Shown: piece by piece, positions 19,739 through 28,890 of the stretch | Numbering within the stretch: position 1 is the first letter of the stretch | How the letters are laid out: every line of letters starts with the position of its first letter | DNA from: Halomonas sp. A40-4 | GTDB lineage: Bacteria > Pseudomonadota > Gammaproteobacteria > Pseudomonadales > Halomonadaceae | DNA: 64,000 nt | Direction: 5' to 3' | Assembly (NCBI RefSeq): GCF_015767635.1 | Contig: NZ_CP065230.1 | Coordinates: forward strand, 1,488,001-1,552,000 | Notes under the pieces: generated by a model | What the model was told of the DNA's origin: nothing | Databases searched by the model: none | Seen by the model: only the letters and a program-made list of their open reading frames with translations | Translations under genes and position numbers: made by a program

Positions 19739-21004
19739 ATGCCCCATACCGTGATTGAGACGCCCTTGGAGCAAGACAGCGCGCGCTATGACGTGGCCGC
19801 GCTGCGCCGGGAATTCCCGGTGCTTAGCCGCGAAGTTAACGGCAAGCCGCTGATCTACCTGGACAATGCGGCGACCAGCCAGACGCCGCAGCCAGTGATA
19901 GACGTATTCAGCGATTACTACTCGCGCTATAACGCCAACATTCACCGTGGTCTGCACACCCTGGCCGATGAGGCCACCGCGGCGTTTGAGGGTACGCGTC
20001 AGCGGGTGAAAGGGTTTCTCAATGCGGAAGACGCGCGTCAGATTATCTTTACCCGGGGCACCACCGAGGCGATTAACCTGGTGGCGCAAAGCTGGGGGCG
20101 CACCCAACTGCATCCTGGCGATGAGGTATTGATATCGATGCTGGAGCACCATTCCAACATCGTGCCCTGGCAACTGCTGGCAGCCGAGCGCGGGTTTACC
20201 ATCAAGGTCATTCCCGTGGACGCAAATGGCGCGCTGGATATGGACGCCTATCGGGAACTGTTGAGCGAGCGTACCAAGCTGGTCGCAGTCAATCACGTGT
20301 CCAATGCGTTAGGTACGATCAATCCCGTTAAAGAGATGACGTCGCTGGCGCATCAGTTTGGCGCCTTGACCCTTGTTGATGGCGCCCAGGCCGCGCCGCA
20401 TCAACGGGTTGACGTGCAGGACATCGATGCTGATTTCTATGCCTTCTCGGGGCATAAGGTCTACGGGCCTACCGGCGTTGGTGTGCTGTATGGCAAAAAA
20501 GCGCTGCTGGAAGCAATGCCTCCCTGGCAGGGTGGCGGTGAGATGATCGACACCGTTTCCTTTGACGCGGGCACTACCTTTGCTGCTATTCCGCACAAGT
20601 TCGAGGCGGGTACACCGGCAATTGCCGAAGTCATTGCCTTGGGTCGCGCCCTTGAGTGGATGGAAGGTGTCGGGGTCGAGGCGATCAGTGCCTGGGAAGG
20701 CGTATTGCTTGATCACGCCACCCAGGCGGTCAGCCAAGTGGACGGGCTGCGTATTCTGGGTACCGCACCGAACAAGGCAGGCGTGCTATCCTTCGTGGTT
20801 GACGGGGTACATGCCCAGGATATTGGCCTGTTGATCGACCAGTTGGGCGTGGCGATCCGTACGGGGCATCACTGTGCTCAACCGCTCCTGCATCACTTTG
20901 GGGTAGAAGCAACGTGTCGGGCCTCATTTGCTGCGTATAATACCCTTGAAGAGGTAGAAACCTTTGTAGCGGCGCTCAACCGCGTTATCGGAATGGTGCG
21001 CTAA
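19739..21004 (+). CDS. sufS: Cysteine desulfurase SufS
   Basis: PLP enzyme that removes sulfur from L-cysteine for cluster assembly. The PLP lysine is in FSGHKVYGPTGVG and the persulfide cysteine in RTGHHCAQPLLHHFG, the group II (SufS) form. Length is 421 aa. SufS normally needs a sulfur-accepting partner, SufE or SufU, and neither is in this operon, so the partner must be elsewhere or replaced. The gene lies 8 bp before sufT. Confidence 0.96.
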   Translation: MPHTVIETPLEQDSARYDVAALRREFPVLSREVNGKPLIYLDNAATSQTPQPVIDVFSDYYSRYNANIHRGLHTLADEATAAFEGTRQRVKGFLNAEDARQIIFTRGTTEAINLVAQSWGRTQLHPGDEVLISMLEHHSNIVPWQLLAAERGFTIKVIPVDANGALDMDAYRELLSERTKLVAVNHVSNALGTINPVKEMTSLAHQFGALTLVDGAQAAPHQRVDVQDIDADFYAFSGHKVYGPTGVGVLYGKKALLEAMPPWQGGGEMIDTVSFDAGTTFAAIPHKFEAGTPAIAEVIALGRALEWMEGVGVEAISAWEGVLLDHATQAVSQVDGLRILGTAPNKAGVLSFVVDGVHAQDIGLLIDQLGVAIRTGHHCAQPLLHHFGVEATCRASFAAYNTLEEVETFVAALNRVIGMVR

Positions 21005-21012
21005 GGGAGCTT

Positions 21013-21582
21013 ATGGATATCGAGCAAGTAGCCAGTTTGCAGCGTGGGCAAAGCTTACCGCTTCAGCGCGATGTGGAAGCGATCGCGATACCGTTTGGCA
21101 GCACCGAGCAGTTGCCGGAAGATAGCGTCGTAAGCGTCATGCAGGCCAAGGGCAGTACGGTGAGTGTCGGCTTTGAGGGGCGGTTGTTCTTGATTGAAGG
21201 CAGCAACCTGGATGCGTTGGGGCTTCCTCCATTGCCGCGACCAACGCTGCACGAAGATGCCACGGAAGACGAAATCGAGCAGTTCGTCTGGGATCAACTG
21301 CGGACATGCTTTGACCCTGAGATACCTGTCAATATCGTCGACCTGGGGCTGGTTTACGGCTGCCGGATCGAGCGACTGATCAGCGGTGAACGGATGGTGA
21401 CCATTCGTATGACGCTCACCGCCCCTGGTTGTGGCATGGGTGATGTGATTGCTGCCGACGCGCGTAACAAGATCCTTGGCGCGCCGCAGATCAGCAAGGT
21501 GCATACCGAGATTGTCTTCAGCCCGCCCTGGAGCCGTGACATGATGAGCGAAGAGGCGAAGCTTGAGCTGGGTATGTTTTAA
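21013..21582 (+). CDS. sufT: Fe-S maturation protein SufT (DUF59 domain)
   Basis: Last gene of the suf operon. The C-terminal half is a DUF59/MIP18-type domain with DPEIPVNIVDLGLVYGC and LTAPGCGMGDVIAADARNKI, the cysteine-containing motifs typical of SufT; an N-terminal domain of about 80 residues precedes it. SufT proteins help Fe-S protein maturation under high demand. 189 residues. The next gene begins 20 bp later and may be read from the same transcript. Confidence 0.9.
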   Translation: MDIEQVASLQRGQSLPLQRDVEAIAIPFGSTEQLPEDSVVSVMQAKGSTVSVGFEGRLFLIEGSNLDALGLPPLPRPTLHEDATEDEIEQFVWDQLRTCFDPEIPVNIVDLGLVYGCRIERLISGERMVTIRMTLTAPGCGMGDVIAADARNKILGAPQISKVHTEIVFSPPWSRDMMSEEAKLELGMF

Positions 21583-21601
21583 CGGCGGGACGGCGCGCTA
21601 A

Positions 21602-22282
21602 ATGCGTATACCGCTGATCAGATGGATATCGCGTATGTTAATGTCGCTGGGAGCCTTGCTGCTTCTGGCGACATTGCTATTTGTAGGTGCCAATCTATGG
21701 ATTCTGGGGCGAACAAGCGCTTATATCCATGAACAACTTCCCCAGTGTGTACCCACCGAGGTAGGGATCGTCTTTGGTACCTCGAACTGGACACGCAGCG
21801 GCATGCGCAATCCTCATTTCCATGCGCGAATGCGCACCGCCGCCCGGTTGGTTGACCATCAAAAAGTACAGCATCTGCTGCTGTCGGGCGATAATCGTAC
21901 TCAGGCCTATAATGAACCCCGCGCCATGTGGCGAGACTTGACGCGCCGAGGCGTAGCCCCTGAGCAGCTGACAATGGACTTTGCCGGTTTCAGTACCTAC
22001 GACACCCTGGCAAGAGCCCGCGACGTTTTTCAGCTGGACCAGGCGGTATTGATTACCCAGGACTGGCACTTGCCCAGGGCGATCTTCATCGCCCAGGCAT
22101 TGGGCATGGAGGTAACTGGCTGTGTTGCTGAAGAGCGCGATGGAGCGGGTGGCTGGCACGTGCTGATGCGCGAGTGGGCAGCCAGGGTGGCCACGCTCGG
22201 TGATTTGTATATCTGGGGGCGCGAGCCTTACTTTCTAGGCCCGCCGGAGCCTATTCAAACCTTACCCGAGCGCACGAATTAG
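21602..22282 (+). CDS. SanA-like DUF218 envelope protein
   Basis: A 226-residue protein with one N-terminal membrane helix (LMSLGALLLLATLLFVGANL) and a periplasmic DUF218 domain: GIVFGTSNWTRSG, LLLSGDNRTQAYNEP and LITQDWHLPRAIFIAQALG. This is the ElyC/SanA/YdcF family; SanA affects envelope permeability and vancomycin sensitivity in E. coli. It ends four bases into the end of the convergent neighbour. SanA is the closest relative I recognise, but the family is broad. Confidence 0.8.
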   Translation: MRIPLIRWISRMLMSLGALLLLATLLFVGANLWILGRTSAYIHEQLPQCVPTEVGIVFGTSNWTRSGMRNPHFHARMRTAARLVDHQKVQHLLLSGDNRTQAYNEPRAMWRDLTRRGVAPEQLTMDFAGFSTYDTLARARDVFQLDQAVLITQDWHLPRAIFIAQALGMEVTGCVAEERDGAGGWHVLMREWAARVATLGDLYIWGREPYFLGPPEPIQTLPERTN

Positions 22283-22725
22283 CGGCTTGTTTTGCGTTTT
22301 TGCAGCTCGTATAGCTCGCGGATCAGCTGACGACAGCCCTTCATGCAATCTTCGATAACCGGCTCGATAGGGGCGGGTAGCGGATGAGTGAAGAGCGTTG
22401 ACAACGCCTGCATCAAGACGCGCTCCTGCTCCAGCAGCTCGTTGATCAGCACTTGACTGTCGTTGCCGACAAAACTTTTCAGACGGCTCCAGAGCCATAG
22501 AAAGTCGTCGCGCTCAACGTCAGCGTCCCGGGGCAGCATCTTCAGATGCGTCCGTGCCAGGTCCTGCAACTGGTGCATGGATTCTAGGCGTGCAGCGTAA
22601 TGCGGCTTCAATGCTTCGCGCAGGGAAGGTCGCAGGCGTTCTATATTGTCCTGGAAATAATCAATGCTATCGGCCAGCGCTTCCAATGCGCTGTCCATCG
22701 CCACTTGGCGATTGTCGAGAAACAT
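22279..22725 (-). CDS. Putative four-helix DUF2383-like protein
   Basis: A 148-residue, almost wholly helical, charged protein. The pattern FLWLWSRLKSFVGNDSQVLINELLEQERVLMQAL followed by a Pro-rich turn and a last long helix is like the ferritin-like DUF2383/PA2169 family, with the second helical pair fitting best. I see no complete di-iron ligand set, so a metal function is doubtful. It is tail-to-tail with the sanA-like gene (4-bp overlap). The identification is tentative. Confidence 0.5.
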   Translation of the reverse strand: MFLDNRQVAMDSALEALADSIDYFQDNIERLRPSLREALKPHYAARLESMHQLQDLARTHLKMLPRDADVERDDFLWLWSRLKSFVGNDSQVLINELLEQERVLMQALSTLFTHPLPAPIEPVIEDCMKGCRQLIRELYELQKRKTSR

Positions 22726-22813
22726 GAGCGTCTACCTCCTTCGGTGACGCAGATTGTGGCGGGGGTGCGCTAGATTTGCCACCCCCTTGACGAATTATTT
22801 TTGCGCAGACCGG

Positions 22814-23722
22814 TTAGCCTTTCGGCTTGGGTGGTGCTTTACGCGCCGGCATGGCATTTTTTTCGATGTGTTCAATAATCATGCTGGCGATGTCTTTGCC
22901 CGTGGCACTTTCGATGCCATGCAAACCGGGGGAGGAGTTCACCTCCATGATCACCGGGCCATGATTGGAGCGCAGCAAATCGACACCCGCAACCCGCAGC
23001 CCCATGGCCTTGGCCGCACGGATGGCGGTGGAGCGCTCTTCAGGCGTAATCCGGATGACGCTGGCGGTGCCGCCGCGGTGAAGGTTCGAACGGAATTCAC
23101 CGTCGGCCGCCTGACGCTTCATGGAGGCCACGACTTTATCACCGATCACAAAACAGCGAATATCGGCACCGCGTGCTTCCTTGATGTACTCCTGCACCAT
23201 AATGTTGGCTTTCATGCCCATAAAGGCTTGAATAACCGACTCCGCCGCCTGATTGGTTTCAGCCAACACCACGCCAATGCCCTGGGTGCCCTCCAGCAGC
23301 TTAATGACCAGCGGGGCACTCTTTACCATGGTGATCAGGTCGGGAATGTCATCCGGCGAGTGGGCAAAGCCGGTAATGGGAAGCCCCAACCCTTTGCGTG
23401 ACAGCAATTGAAGCGAGCGCAGCTTATCCCTTGAACGCGTAATCGAGACGTTATCGTTGATAACGTAAGTACCCATCATTTCGAACTGACGGAGCACCGC
23501 GCAGCCATAAAAGGTGACGGATGAACCAATCCGCGGGATGACCGCGTCGAAAGGCTCGATTTCCTGACCCTTATAGTGAATCGACGGGTGGTGTGAGGCA
23601 ATGCTCATATAGCAGCGCAGGGTGTCAACCACTCGCGCAGTGTGTCCACGACTTTCAGCGGCTTCCACCAGGCGGCGCGTGGAGTAGAGGTTGCGATTAC
23701 GGGAAAGCAAAGCGATGTGCAT
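22814..23722 (-). CDS. rimK: Ribosomal protein S6 L-glutamate ligase RimK
   Basis: ATP-grasp enzyme that adds glutamates to the C-terminus of ribosomal protein S6. The 302-residue protein starts [18 protein letters not shown] and has [15 protein letters not shown] (ATP-grasp loop), [19 protein letters not shown] and the metal site [15 protein letters not shown], all characteristic of RimK. ATG 23722 is used because GGAG lies seven bases upstream and the length matches; the longer reading frame back to 23899 covers the end of rimB. The C-terminus is basic and Pro-rich. It follows rimB by 73 bp, and both may belong to one transcript. Confidence 0.95.
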   Translation of the reverse strand: MHIALLSRNRNLYSTRRLVEAAESRGHTARVVDTLRCYMSIASHHPSIHYKGQEIEPFDAVIPRIGSSVTFYGCAVLRQFEMMGTYVINDNVSITRSRDKLRSLQLLSRKGLGLPITGFAHSPDDIPDLITMVKSAPLVIKLLEGTQGIGVVLAETNQAAESVIQAFMGMKANIMVQEYIKEARGADIRCFVIGDKVVASMKRQAADGEFRSNLHRGGTASVIRITPEERSTAIRAAKAMGLRVAGVDLLRSNHGPVIMEVNSSPGLHGIESATGKDIASMIIEHIEKNAMPARKAPPKPKG

Positions 23723-23795
23723 GCGAAACTCCAAGCCTAGTCGAAGGGGCGTAGTGAAAGAGGAAGTGGAAAACCAGCGTGGAATGCTAACAAAC

Positions 23796-24236
23796 TTAAG
23801 GTTCGCCGTGTAAAAACGCAGCCCCCGGTGCCACCAGCAAACGGCGCATTGCACGCCGCCCCAATAGCATGGGGTGTCGCATATTGCTGCGGTCCGCAAG
23901 GCTTAGCTCAACCGGAAAGTTGAGGTCACCCAGGCGCATTGGAGTGCGGATCACATAACGCCATTCAGCGTGTCCGTTCGAGCTGGTCACCCGTCGGCGA
24001 TCGTGTAAATGCACCTTCAGACGGTGAGCCGGGGTTTCAGGCCCACCGCTATGGGTAATAAAGCTGACCCATAGCTGACCTTCTTCATCTTCATGGGTCT
24101 GGATCTCCTCGGCGTGCAACGCCGAGGTACGCGCCCCTGTGTCTGCTTTGCAGCACAGATGAAGTCCCAGATCTGGCAAATAGACCATTTCACGACGGCC
24201 AATCACCGCTTTGGCCTGGTAAGGGAGTTCTTTCAA
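23796..24236 (-). CDS. rimB: RimB-type retropepsin-like protease
   Basis: A 146-residue member of the ATP-dependent zinc protease/RimB family, found next to rimK in pseudomonads, where it modulates RimK. The core [13 protein letters not shown] has the aspartic-protease DTGA motif, and [10 protein letters not shown] is the second family block. The start is TTG at 24236 because AAGGAG is five bases upstream; the next ATG (16 codons in) would remove the first strand. The TTG overlaps, as TTGA, the stop of a possible 17-codon leader ORF. Confidence 0.83.
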   Translation of the reverse strand: MKELPYQAKAVIGRREMVYLPDLGLHLCCKADTGARTSALHAEEIQTHEDEEGQLWVSFITHSGGPETPAHRLKVHLHDRRRVTSSNGHAEWRYVIRTPMRLGDLNFPVELSLADRSNMRHPMLLGRRAMRRLLVAPGAAFLHGEP

Positions 24237-24286
24237 AACGACTCCTTAGGAAGCCGACGATTGACGATAGCCTTCTTCACGTTCAT
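24233..24286 (-). CDS. Possible 17-residue leader peptide before rimB
   Basis: ATG at 24286 with AAGGAA six bases upstream opens a 17-codon frame encoding [17 protein letters not shown]. Its TGA overlaps the rimB TTG start, and the rimB ribosome site lies inside this frame. This would allow translational coupling. It is too short to judge by coding bias, so it is a hypothesis. Confidence 0.35.
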   Translation of the reverse strand: MNVKKAIVNRRLPKESF

Positions 24287-24312
24287 CGGGCGTTCCTTAG
24301 CAACATCAGTAA

Positions 24313-25353
24313 TCAACCCTGGCCGCTATCGGCCGACAATTCAGCTACGCGGGCGTGGATCCTTGAGCCTTCCGGTGCATCACGCAGCGCCATCAGTAAT
24401 GGCAAACGTAGCCGGGGAATCAGTGCCAAGTCTTTTACCATCGCAATAAAATCGGTGCGTTCATCATCAGCCAGGCGCGACAGGAAAAGCGGCAGGCGTT
24501 CGCCGTCTTCCAGATGTGACCAGCCCCTGCCCGCCATCGCCGCCAGTACGTCGGGGCCACTGGTGGTCTCATCGCGGAGCAACTGAGCATACCAATTGCC
24601 TGCTTCGTCGGTGTCCGTCGCTCCGACGGCCCGTACGCAGGCACATAGCATTTCCAGATCACCTGCAATGATGGCTTTTTCACCCCGCTGGCGCAATGCG
24701 GCGACCAGGCTGCTGGGCAAAGGCTGATGCTCCAGACAAAGGCAAAAGGCCTGAGCAACCTCTGTGGGCAAACGGGCGAACTGGGTGGCTAATCGCTCTG
24801 CCGTCTCTTCATCGAGGCGGACTACCACGTCGGCGATACCCTGTAACCCCAACTGTTGCCAGTCTAGCGCCTGTGGATCGCGGAGGTAAGCGTCGACGGG
24901 TTCAAAATACCGACTGGCAGGCAAGTCAAGCGCATGGGTTGCCCGGGCATTAAGCATCGCCTGAAAAGGGGCGCTCGGGGTAAAGGCGAGCGGGTTGTCC
25001 TTCATCAGGTTATCAACTCCCGAGCCGTGCCCCTGACCCAACTGCGAGACGTTGCGGCCGAGGGTTTCAAGCAGCCGGTTCAGAAACGCATCGCGCTGGG
25101 CGGGCACCAGGTGGCCTTCCTCGTCCAACGGCAGAGCCAGAAACCAGATCGCCGGTTCGGGCATATCACCCAGACGAAACACAATGGCCACGCGCGCCTG
25201 ACCTTGCCAGGGTTCAGGCCATGGGCTTTGGGCATTTTCCAGCTGGCGCAGTGCATCAATGGGGCACGGGGTGACGCGCCGTCCCATATGATAAAGCGAC
25301 ACACTGGCTCCGCTGCGCTGAAAAAACTCGTCTAGGGTGCGAATTGGTTGCAT
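24313..25353 (-). CDS. DUF3549 family protein
   Basis: A 346-residue soluble protein with no recognised catalytic motif. It begins MQPIRTLDEFFQRSGASVSLYHMGRRVTP, a segment I associate with the DUF3549 family of gammaproteobacteria, and the C-terminal 150 residues are a run of amphipathic helices resembling HEAT-type repeats (e.g. LPLFLSRLADDERTDFIAMV). The ATG at 25353 is preferred over 25368 since AAGGA lies just upstream. The gene ends 77 bp before rimB on the same strand. Confidence 0.72.
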   Translation of the reverse strand: MQPIRTLDEFFQRSGASVSLYHMGRRVTPCPIDALRQLENAQSPWPEPWQGQARVAIVFRLGDMPEPAIWFLALPLDEEGHLVPAQRDAFLNRLLETLGRNVSQLGQGHGSGVDNLMKDNPLAFTPSAPFQAMLNARATHALDLPASRYFEPVDAYLRDPQALDWQQLGLQGIADVVVRLDEETAERLATQFARLPTEVAQAFCLCLEHQPLPSSLVAALRQRGEKAIIAGDLEMLCACVRAVGATDTDEAGNWYAQLLRDETTSGPDVLAAMAGRGWSHLEDGERLPLFLSRLADDERTDFIAMVKDLALIPRLRLPLLMALRDAPEGSRIHARVAELSADSGQG

Positions 25354-25638
25354 AACGTCCTTTCCCATTGCAAGCCTGCACTCTACCTTGCGGATAGCAG
25401 CCTGTCAGCCGTAGGCACCCATAATATCACGCCTTTTTTACTGTCTGGTTAAAAATTAAACAGTCATCGCCAACCCGCATGGGAAACGCGGATGCGATAC
25501 CTTTCCATAGCTTATCCACAGTCTCTTGCAGGTTTTCTGTGAATCTGTGAATAACGAAGATCCCGGTGGATGAGTGGCAACTCAGCCATAGAGTAGGGAT
25601 AATGCTTGTTTAATTATCTGATTTAACATAGGTGGTTT

Positions 25639-25971
25639 ATGGGTGCACATCGCGAGCTTCATACCGCGCTTCTTGACCTTGAAGCGACGCTAAAGGCCGC
25701 TGACCTATGGCGTATGCCAACCCCAGAAGCAGCGGCTTTTTCCAGCCAGCAGCCGTTCTGTGTCGATACAATGTCGCTGCTCCAGTGGCTGCGCTTTGTG
25801 TTTATCGCGCGCCTGGAGTCGCTGGCTGAAGCGGGTGGGCCGATGCCCGCCAAATGCGAGGTGGCGCCCGCCGTGGCGGCCTATTTGCAGCAGGAGCAAA
25901 CACCTGCCCATCACCAGTTGCTCGTTGTGCGGGCTGTGGAGAGAGTGGATAAGGTCGTCACTGAAAACTGA
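25639..25971 (+). CDS. yqcC: YqcC family protein (DUF446)
   Basis: A 110-residue cytoplasmic protein. Residues about 36-60 (QQPFCVDTMSLLQWLRFVFIARL) reproduce the core of E. coli YqcC, where the same QPF..DTM..LQWLQ.V.IPR pattern is found. The function is unknown. In E. coli yqcC neighbours truC; no truC is seen here. It is convergent with ompW. Confidence 0.85.
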   Translation: MGAHRELHTALLDLEATLKAADLWRMPTPEAAAFSSQQPFCVDTMSLLQWLRFVFIARLESLAEAGGPMPAKCEVAPAVAAYLQQEQTPAHHQLLVVRAVERVDKVVTEN

Positions 25972-25985
25972 AGGCCGTTGTAACA

Positions 25986-26013
25986 ACAAAGCCCGCCGCA
26001 AGGCAGGCTTTGT
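25986..26013. terminator. Hairpin between convergent yqcC and ompW
   Basis: Outer stem ACAAAGCC/GGCTTTGT, one mismatch, then an inner GCC-GCAA-GGC. There is no long T-run on either side, so it may end transcripts weakly in both directions. Confidence 0.5.
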
Positions 26014-26045
26014 GGATAACGCCTGAGAGGTTATTGGCTGTCAGC

Positions 26046-26672
26046 CTAGAAACGATAGCTGAGGCCACCCATGACCACGACAGGGTCGATCTCAACGGTA
26101 CCGGCCGCTGCACCGTCAACGCTGGCATCGGTATCGATGTCGATGTACCAGGCCGCGGCGTTCAACGCCCAGTGGTCATCAATCAGCAGGTCGACGCCTA
26201 CTTGCCCCGCTGCACCCCAGGAGTCATCCAGATCTAAATCGCCAATCGCGAGCTCTTCATCGGAGAAATGGGTGTAGTTAATACCCGCGCCGACATAAGG
26301 CTGTACCCGGGACTGTGTGCCGCCCAACGGGTAATACTGCATTGTCAGGGTTGGCGGCAAGTGCTTGGTTGAAGCGATATTACCGCCGTTCAGGTGGATA
26401 TCGTGCTCGAACGGCAGCGCGGCCAATAGCTCCACGCCGACTTTATCGAGGAAGCGGTAGCCCAAGGTGAACGCAAAATCGGTTTCATCCTGTACATCCA
26501 CGGCCAGCGCACCGTTGGCCAGTGAGCCGTTGTCGCTTTTAGGAGCGACTTTGGCAACACCCACGCGGGTAAAGAAATCACCCGCGCCGTAAGCGAATGC
26601 CTGGCTGCTGGTCATCAACGCAGAAGCGGCAACGGTGGATACAAGTAGGGTAGGCAGGGCGGCTTTACGCAT
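26046..26672 (-). CDS. ompW: OmpW family outer-membrane protein
   Basis: A 208-residue protein with a cleavable signal peptide (cleavage after SSQAFA, near residue 27) and an eight-strand beta-barrel pattern ending in the outer-membrane C-terminal motif YRF. The family blocks DFFTRVGVAKVAP, LTLGYRF-like LGYRFLDKVGVELLAALPFEHDI and LPPTLTMQYYPLGG...QPYVGAGINYTHF are present. OmpW forms a narrow hydrophobic channel and responds to osmotic and oxidative stress in other bacteria. Two dyads and a direct repeat lie upstream. Confidence 0.93.
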   Translation of the reverse strand: MRKAALPTLLVSTVAASALMTSSQAFAYGAGDFFTRVGVAKVAPKSDNGSLANGALAVDVQDETDFAFTLGYRFLDKVGVELLAALPFEHDIHLNGGNIASTKHLPPTLTMQYYPLGGTQSRVQPYVGAGINYTHFSDEELAIGDLDLDDSWGAAGQVGVDLLIDDHWALNAAAWYIDIDTDASVDGAAAGTVEIDPVVVMGGLSYRF

Positions 26673-27145
26673 GGGGGCACTCCTGATGTTAAAACAGACA
26701 GTTTCAAACGACTCGTTGCAACGCTGGACGGCTATTCGATAGCCGCTTAACGATGTGGCCAGTGTAACGAGATCCAGGGAGTGGATTATTGATCCAGGGC
26801 AAGGGTTGCTGGGTAGGTGCTATGCCCTAAAGAAGATGCCCCTCAGGCTGGCATAAAAATGCAAGCCACACCTCGCAACAAGCGCGTGATTGCGGGCGCC
26901 ATGATAACGTATATGTACCTAAAGGCGTATATTAGTTGAGAATTGAATATGCAAGAGATGCGTCATGACCGGAATCACAGCAACTGAGGCGCGCAGCATT
27001 TGGCCACTAACAAGGAAAGGTCATGCGGTAGGGGGGACAATCCTGATCTGTGTTTGCTGAGCTCTGGAGGAGGATGGGTGGCATTGGCCCGACGTTCACC
27101 TTTTTTAAGAACTGATTGTCTACTTAAAGCCCTAAAACCGACTCC
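26673..27145. other. Gene-free stretch upstream of ompW
   Basis: No gene is supported here. It holds a perfect inverted repeat CGGCTAT-TCG-ATAGCCG (26729-26745), a direct repeat GATCCAGGG at 26771-26779 and 26791-26799 (20-bp period, two helical turns), and a dyad GGCT-GCAT-AAAA-ATGC-AGCC around 26846-26867. These lie on the ompW promoter side and may be operators. The right part (about 26900-27145) shows nothing I recognise and may be remnant DNA at the edge of the AT-rich cassette. Confidence 0.5.
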
Positions 27146-28027
27146 TCACCGAATAAGCCGACCATATATAAGCAGTGAAGATACAACCATTGCTCCACCG
27201 ATAATCGTTAATAAGCTCAATGGTGCATCGTAGACAAGATAGTCTAATAAATATGTAATAACAGGCACCAAAAAAAACAGCGTTGAGACCTTGCTTGCTT
27301 TGTCCCCTTTCAGCATGTATACCAGCAAAAGCACGGCCCCCACTGAGACCACGACAATCATCCATAGCGCTGAAAAGATAAATTGTGGCGTTAGTTTTGC
27401 GTCAAAACCATAAAGTCCAACCCCAAAAGCGAAGATGGCAGAGGATAAGCAGTATTGAACCAGCACCGAACTCATTACATGAACGTTGGTATGCTTCTGT
27501 AGGATAGTACCAAACGTCATTGCCAACACGGATAAGCTGGCGAATATAAGTCCGGGTACCGTAACAACATCTACCGCACCGCCCCCTGTGACTGCAATCA
27601 CCAGTCCGACAAATCCAAGAAGCAGCACCATATAGCCTTTGCCACCAATGCGTTCCAGCGCAAGCACAGGGGTGAGTAAAGGTTGGCATCCAAGTACAAT
27701 AGCAAGCATGCCGGGCGACAGGTCGTGAGCGATAGAAGCAAAGAAGAACCCCTGATAGAGGACCTGCAAAAAAAGCCCCACGAATAAGAGCCGAATCCAG
27801 GTTGGCCTGGGCATTGAAAGCAAGCTCCGAATCTCGGCCGGAAGAAGCGTAGCCAGTAATATCGTCATCACCAGCAAGGCGCCAAGAGACCTGACTAGGA
27901 GGAAGGACAGTACAGAAGAGTCCTGTAAACCAGCTTTAACAAAAAGGGCACCACTGCTCCACATGGCTAGAAAGAGCAGTGGCGCCAAACGGGCAAGATT
28001 GAAACTGACCATAATGGAGTCACTCAC
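27146..28027 (-). CDS. EamA/DMT-family exporter linked to proline hydroxylase
   Basis: About 293 residues with ten hydrophobic helices in two EamA repeats, an inner-membrane drug/metabolite transporter. The first repeat begins LAPLLFLAMWSSGALFVKAGL and the second SVLAMTFGTILQKHT. GTG at 28027 overlaps the upstream gene's TGA, so translation may be coupled; ATG at 28012 is an alternative start. Its position directly after a free-proline hydroxylase suggests it moves hydroxyproline or a related amino acid, most likely outward; this is inference. The base composition is distinctly AT-rich compared with the suf or put genes. Confidence 0.85.
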   Translation of the reverse strand: MSDSIMVSFNLARLAPLLFLAMWSSGALFVKAGLQDSSVLSFLLVRSLGALLVMTILLATLLPAEIRSLLSMPRPTWIRLLFVGLFLQVLYQGFFFASIAHDLSPGMLAIVLGCQPLLTPVLALERIGGKGYMVLLLGFVGLVIAVTGGGAVDVVTVPGLIFASLSVLAMTFGTILQKHTNVHVMSSVLVQYCLSSAIFAFGVGLYGFDAKLTPQFIFSALWMIVVVSVGAVLLLVYMLKGDKASKVSTLFFLVPVITYLLDYLVYDAPLSLLTIIGGAMVVSSLLIYGRLIR

Positions 28028-28890
28028 CAACTGGCGATTGAAAAGCGCTCACCCAAATTTCGGTTCTCAATCAAATAGTGCTTAAGCGCTTTCGCCTTGG
28101 CTGCGACCTCTTCATCGTTTTTGCTCAATGCGGCATCAATTATCCAGTCATAGCATTCTGATACGGGTATATCGTAAGTGAAATGGAATTTTGATGCGGC
28201 AAATATTATATCTTTAAAGGTTTGTTTGTTTAACATCTTAGCGATGCTTGCCACAATTTCATTTTTTTCGATTGAACTGACTGTATTTCTTTTTACATAG
28301 GTCGGTTTGACACCTTCTTCGTACCTTGCTGATTCGTTGAAAATATCACGAGGATCAAAATCTCCCTGAAAAACAAAATCAAGGCAGATTGCCATACGGC
28401 TTTTGTTTGAAAAATTAATGGCAGCGTGATCTTTGGCCGCGTCAAGGAACCATACTTCTCCTTTGCGCATCTGGAACACACCGCCTTCATCAGAGTGGTA
28501 GGATTCAGGGTTATTTTCAAGCATCATAAAAACTCGAAAGTAGCGTTCAGTTTCACCGTCCATTTCAACAAAATCTCGATGCGGGATAACCATTCCGTCA
28601 ATCAAGTTTCTAGCTCTAACCATAATTAGATTTTTAATAGAAAAATTATCTTCGATAATTTTATTTATCATTTGGCATTTTTTGAGGTGCGACGTCGGTA
28701 TTGCTATTTCACAGTTTCGAAACTGTGTGTCATAGTCATGTCCTGATGCATTAAACAACGAGATGTTTTTCCAATACCCTTGTGCAAATTCATCATACTC
28801 TTCATGGATCTTGGGTAGATTGTTGAGGTATTCAATTTCGCTAGAAAGGTTGACTGCGTCAAGGTCGATTTTTGCCACAATAAAAGACAT
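28024..28890 (-). CDS. Fe(II)/2-oxoglutarate L-proline hydroxylase (cis-3 type likely)
   Basis: The 288-residue protein follows the free-L-proline 3-hydroxylase of Streptomyces (type II) from end to end: EEYDEFAQGYWKNISLFNASG, the iron ligands His and Asp in VIPHRDFVE, FHSDEGG-like YHSDEGGVF, then GEVWFLDAAKDHAAINF with the second His, and a C-terminus KFHFTYDIP...ERFSIASW. The C-terminal helical domain separates it from the shorter cis-4 enzymes of rhizobia. It should convert free proline to hydroxyproline using O2 and 2-oxoglutarate; regiochemistry is inferred. First gene of a two-gene unit, divergent from a LysR regulator, in AT-rich DNA. Confidence 0.85.
   Translation of the reverse strand: MSFIVAKIDLDAVNLSSEIEYLNNLPKIHEEYDEFAQGYWKNISLFNASGHDYDTQFRNCEIAIPTSHLKKCQMINKIIEDNFSIKNLIMVRARNLIDGMVIPHRDFVEMDGETERYFRVFMMLENNPESYHSDEGGVFQMRKGEVWFLDAAKDHAAINFSNKSRMAICLDFVFQGDFDPRDIFNESARYEEGVKPTYVKRNTVSSIEKNEIVASIAKMLNKQTFKDIIFAASKFHFTYDIPVSECYDWIIDAALSKNDEEVAAKAKALKHYLIENRNLGERFSIASW

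Noticed and set aside
26786-26805. FNR-like half site (TTGAT) upstream of ompW
   Set aside because: Only one half matches; the second half is GGCAA rather than ATCAA.
27000-27233. Small + strand frame of 77 codons upstream of the cassette
   Set aside because: No recognisable protein, no good ribosome site, and it overlaps the 3' end of the exporter gene.
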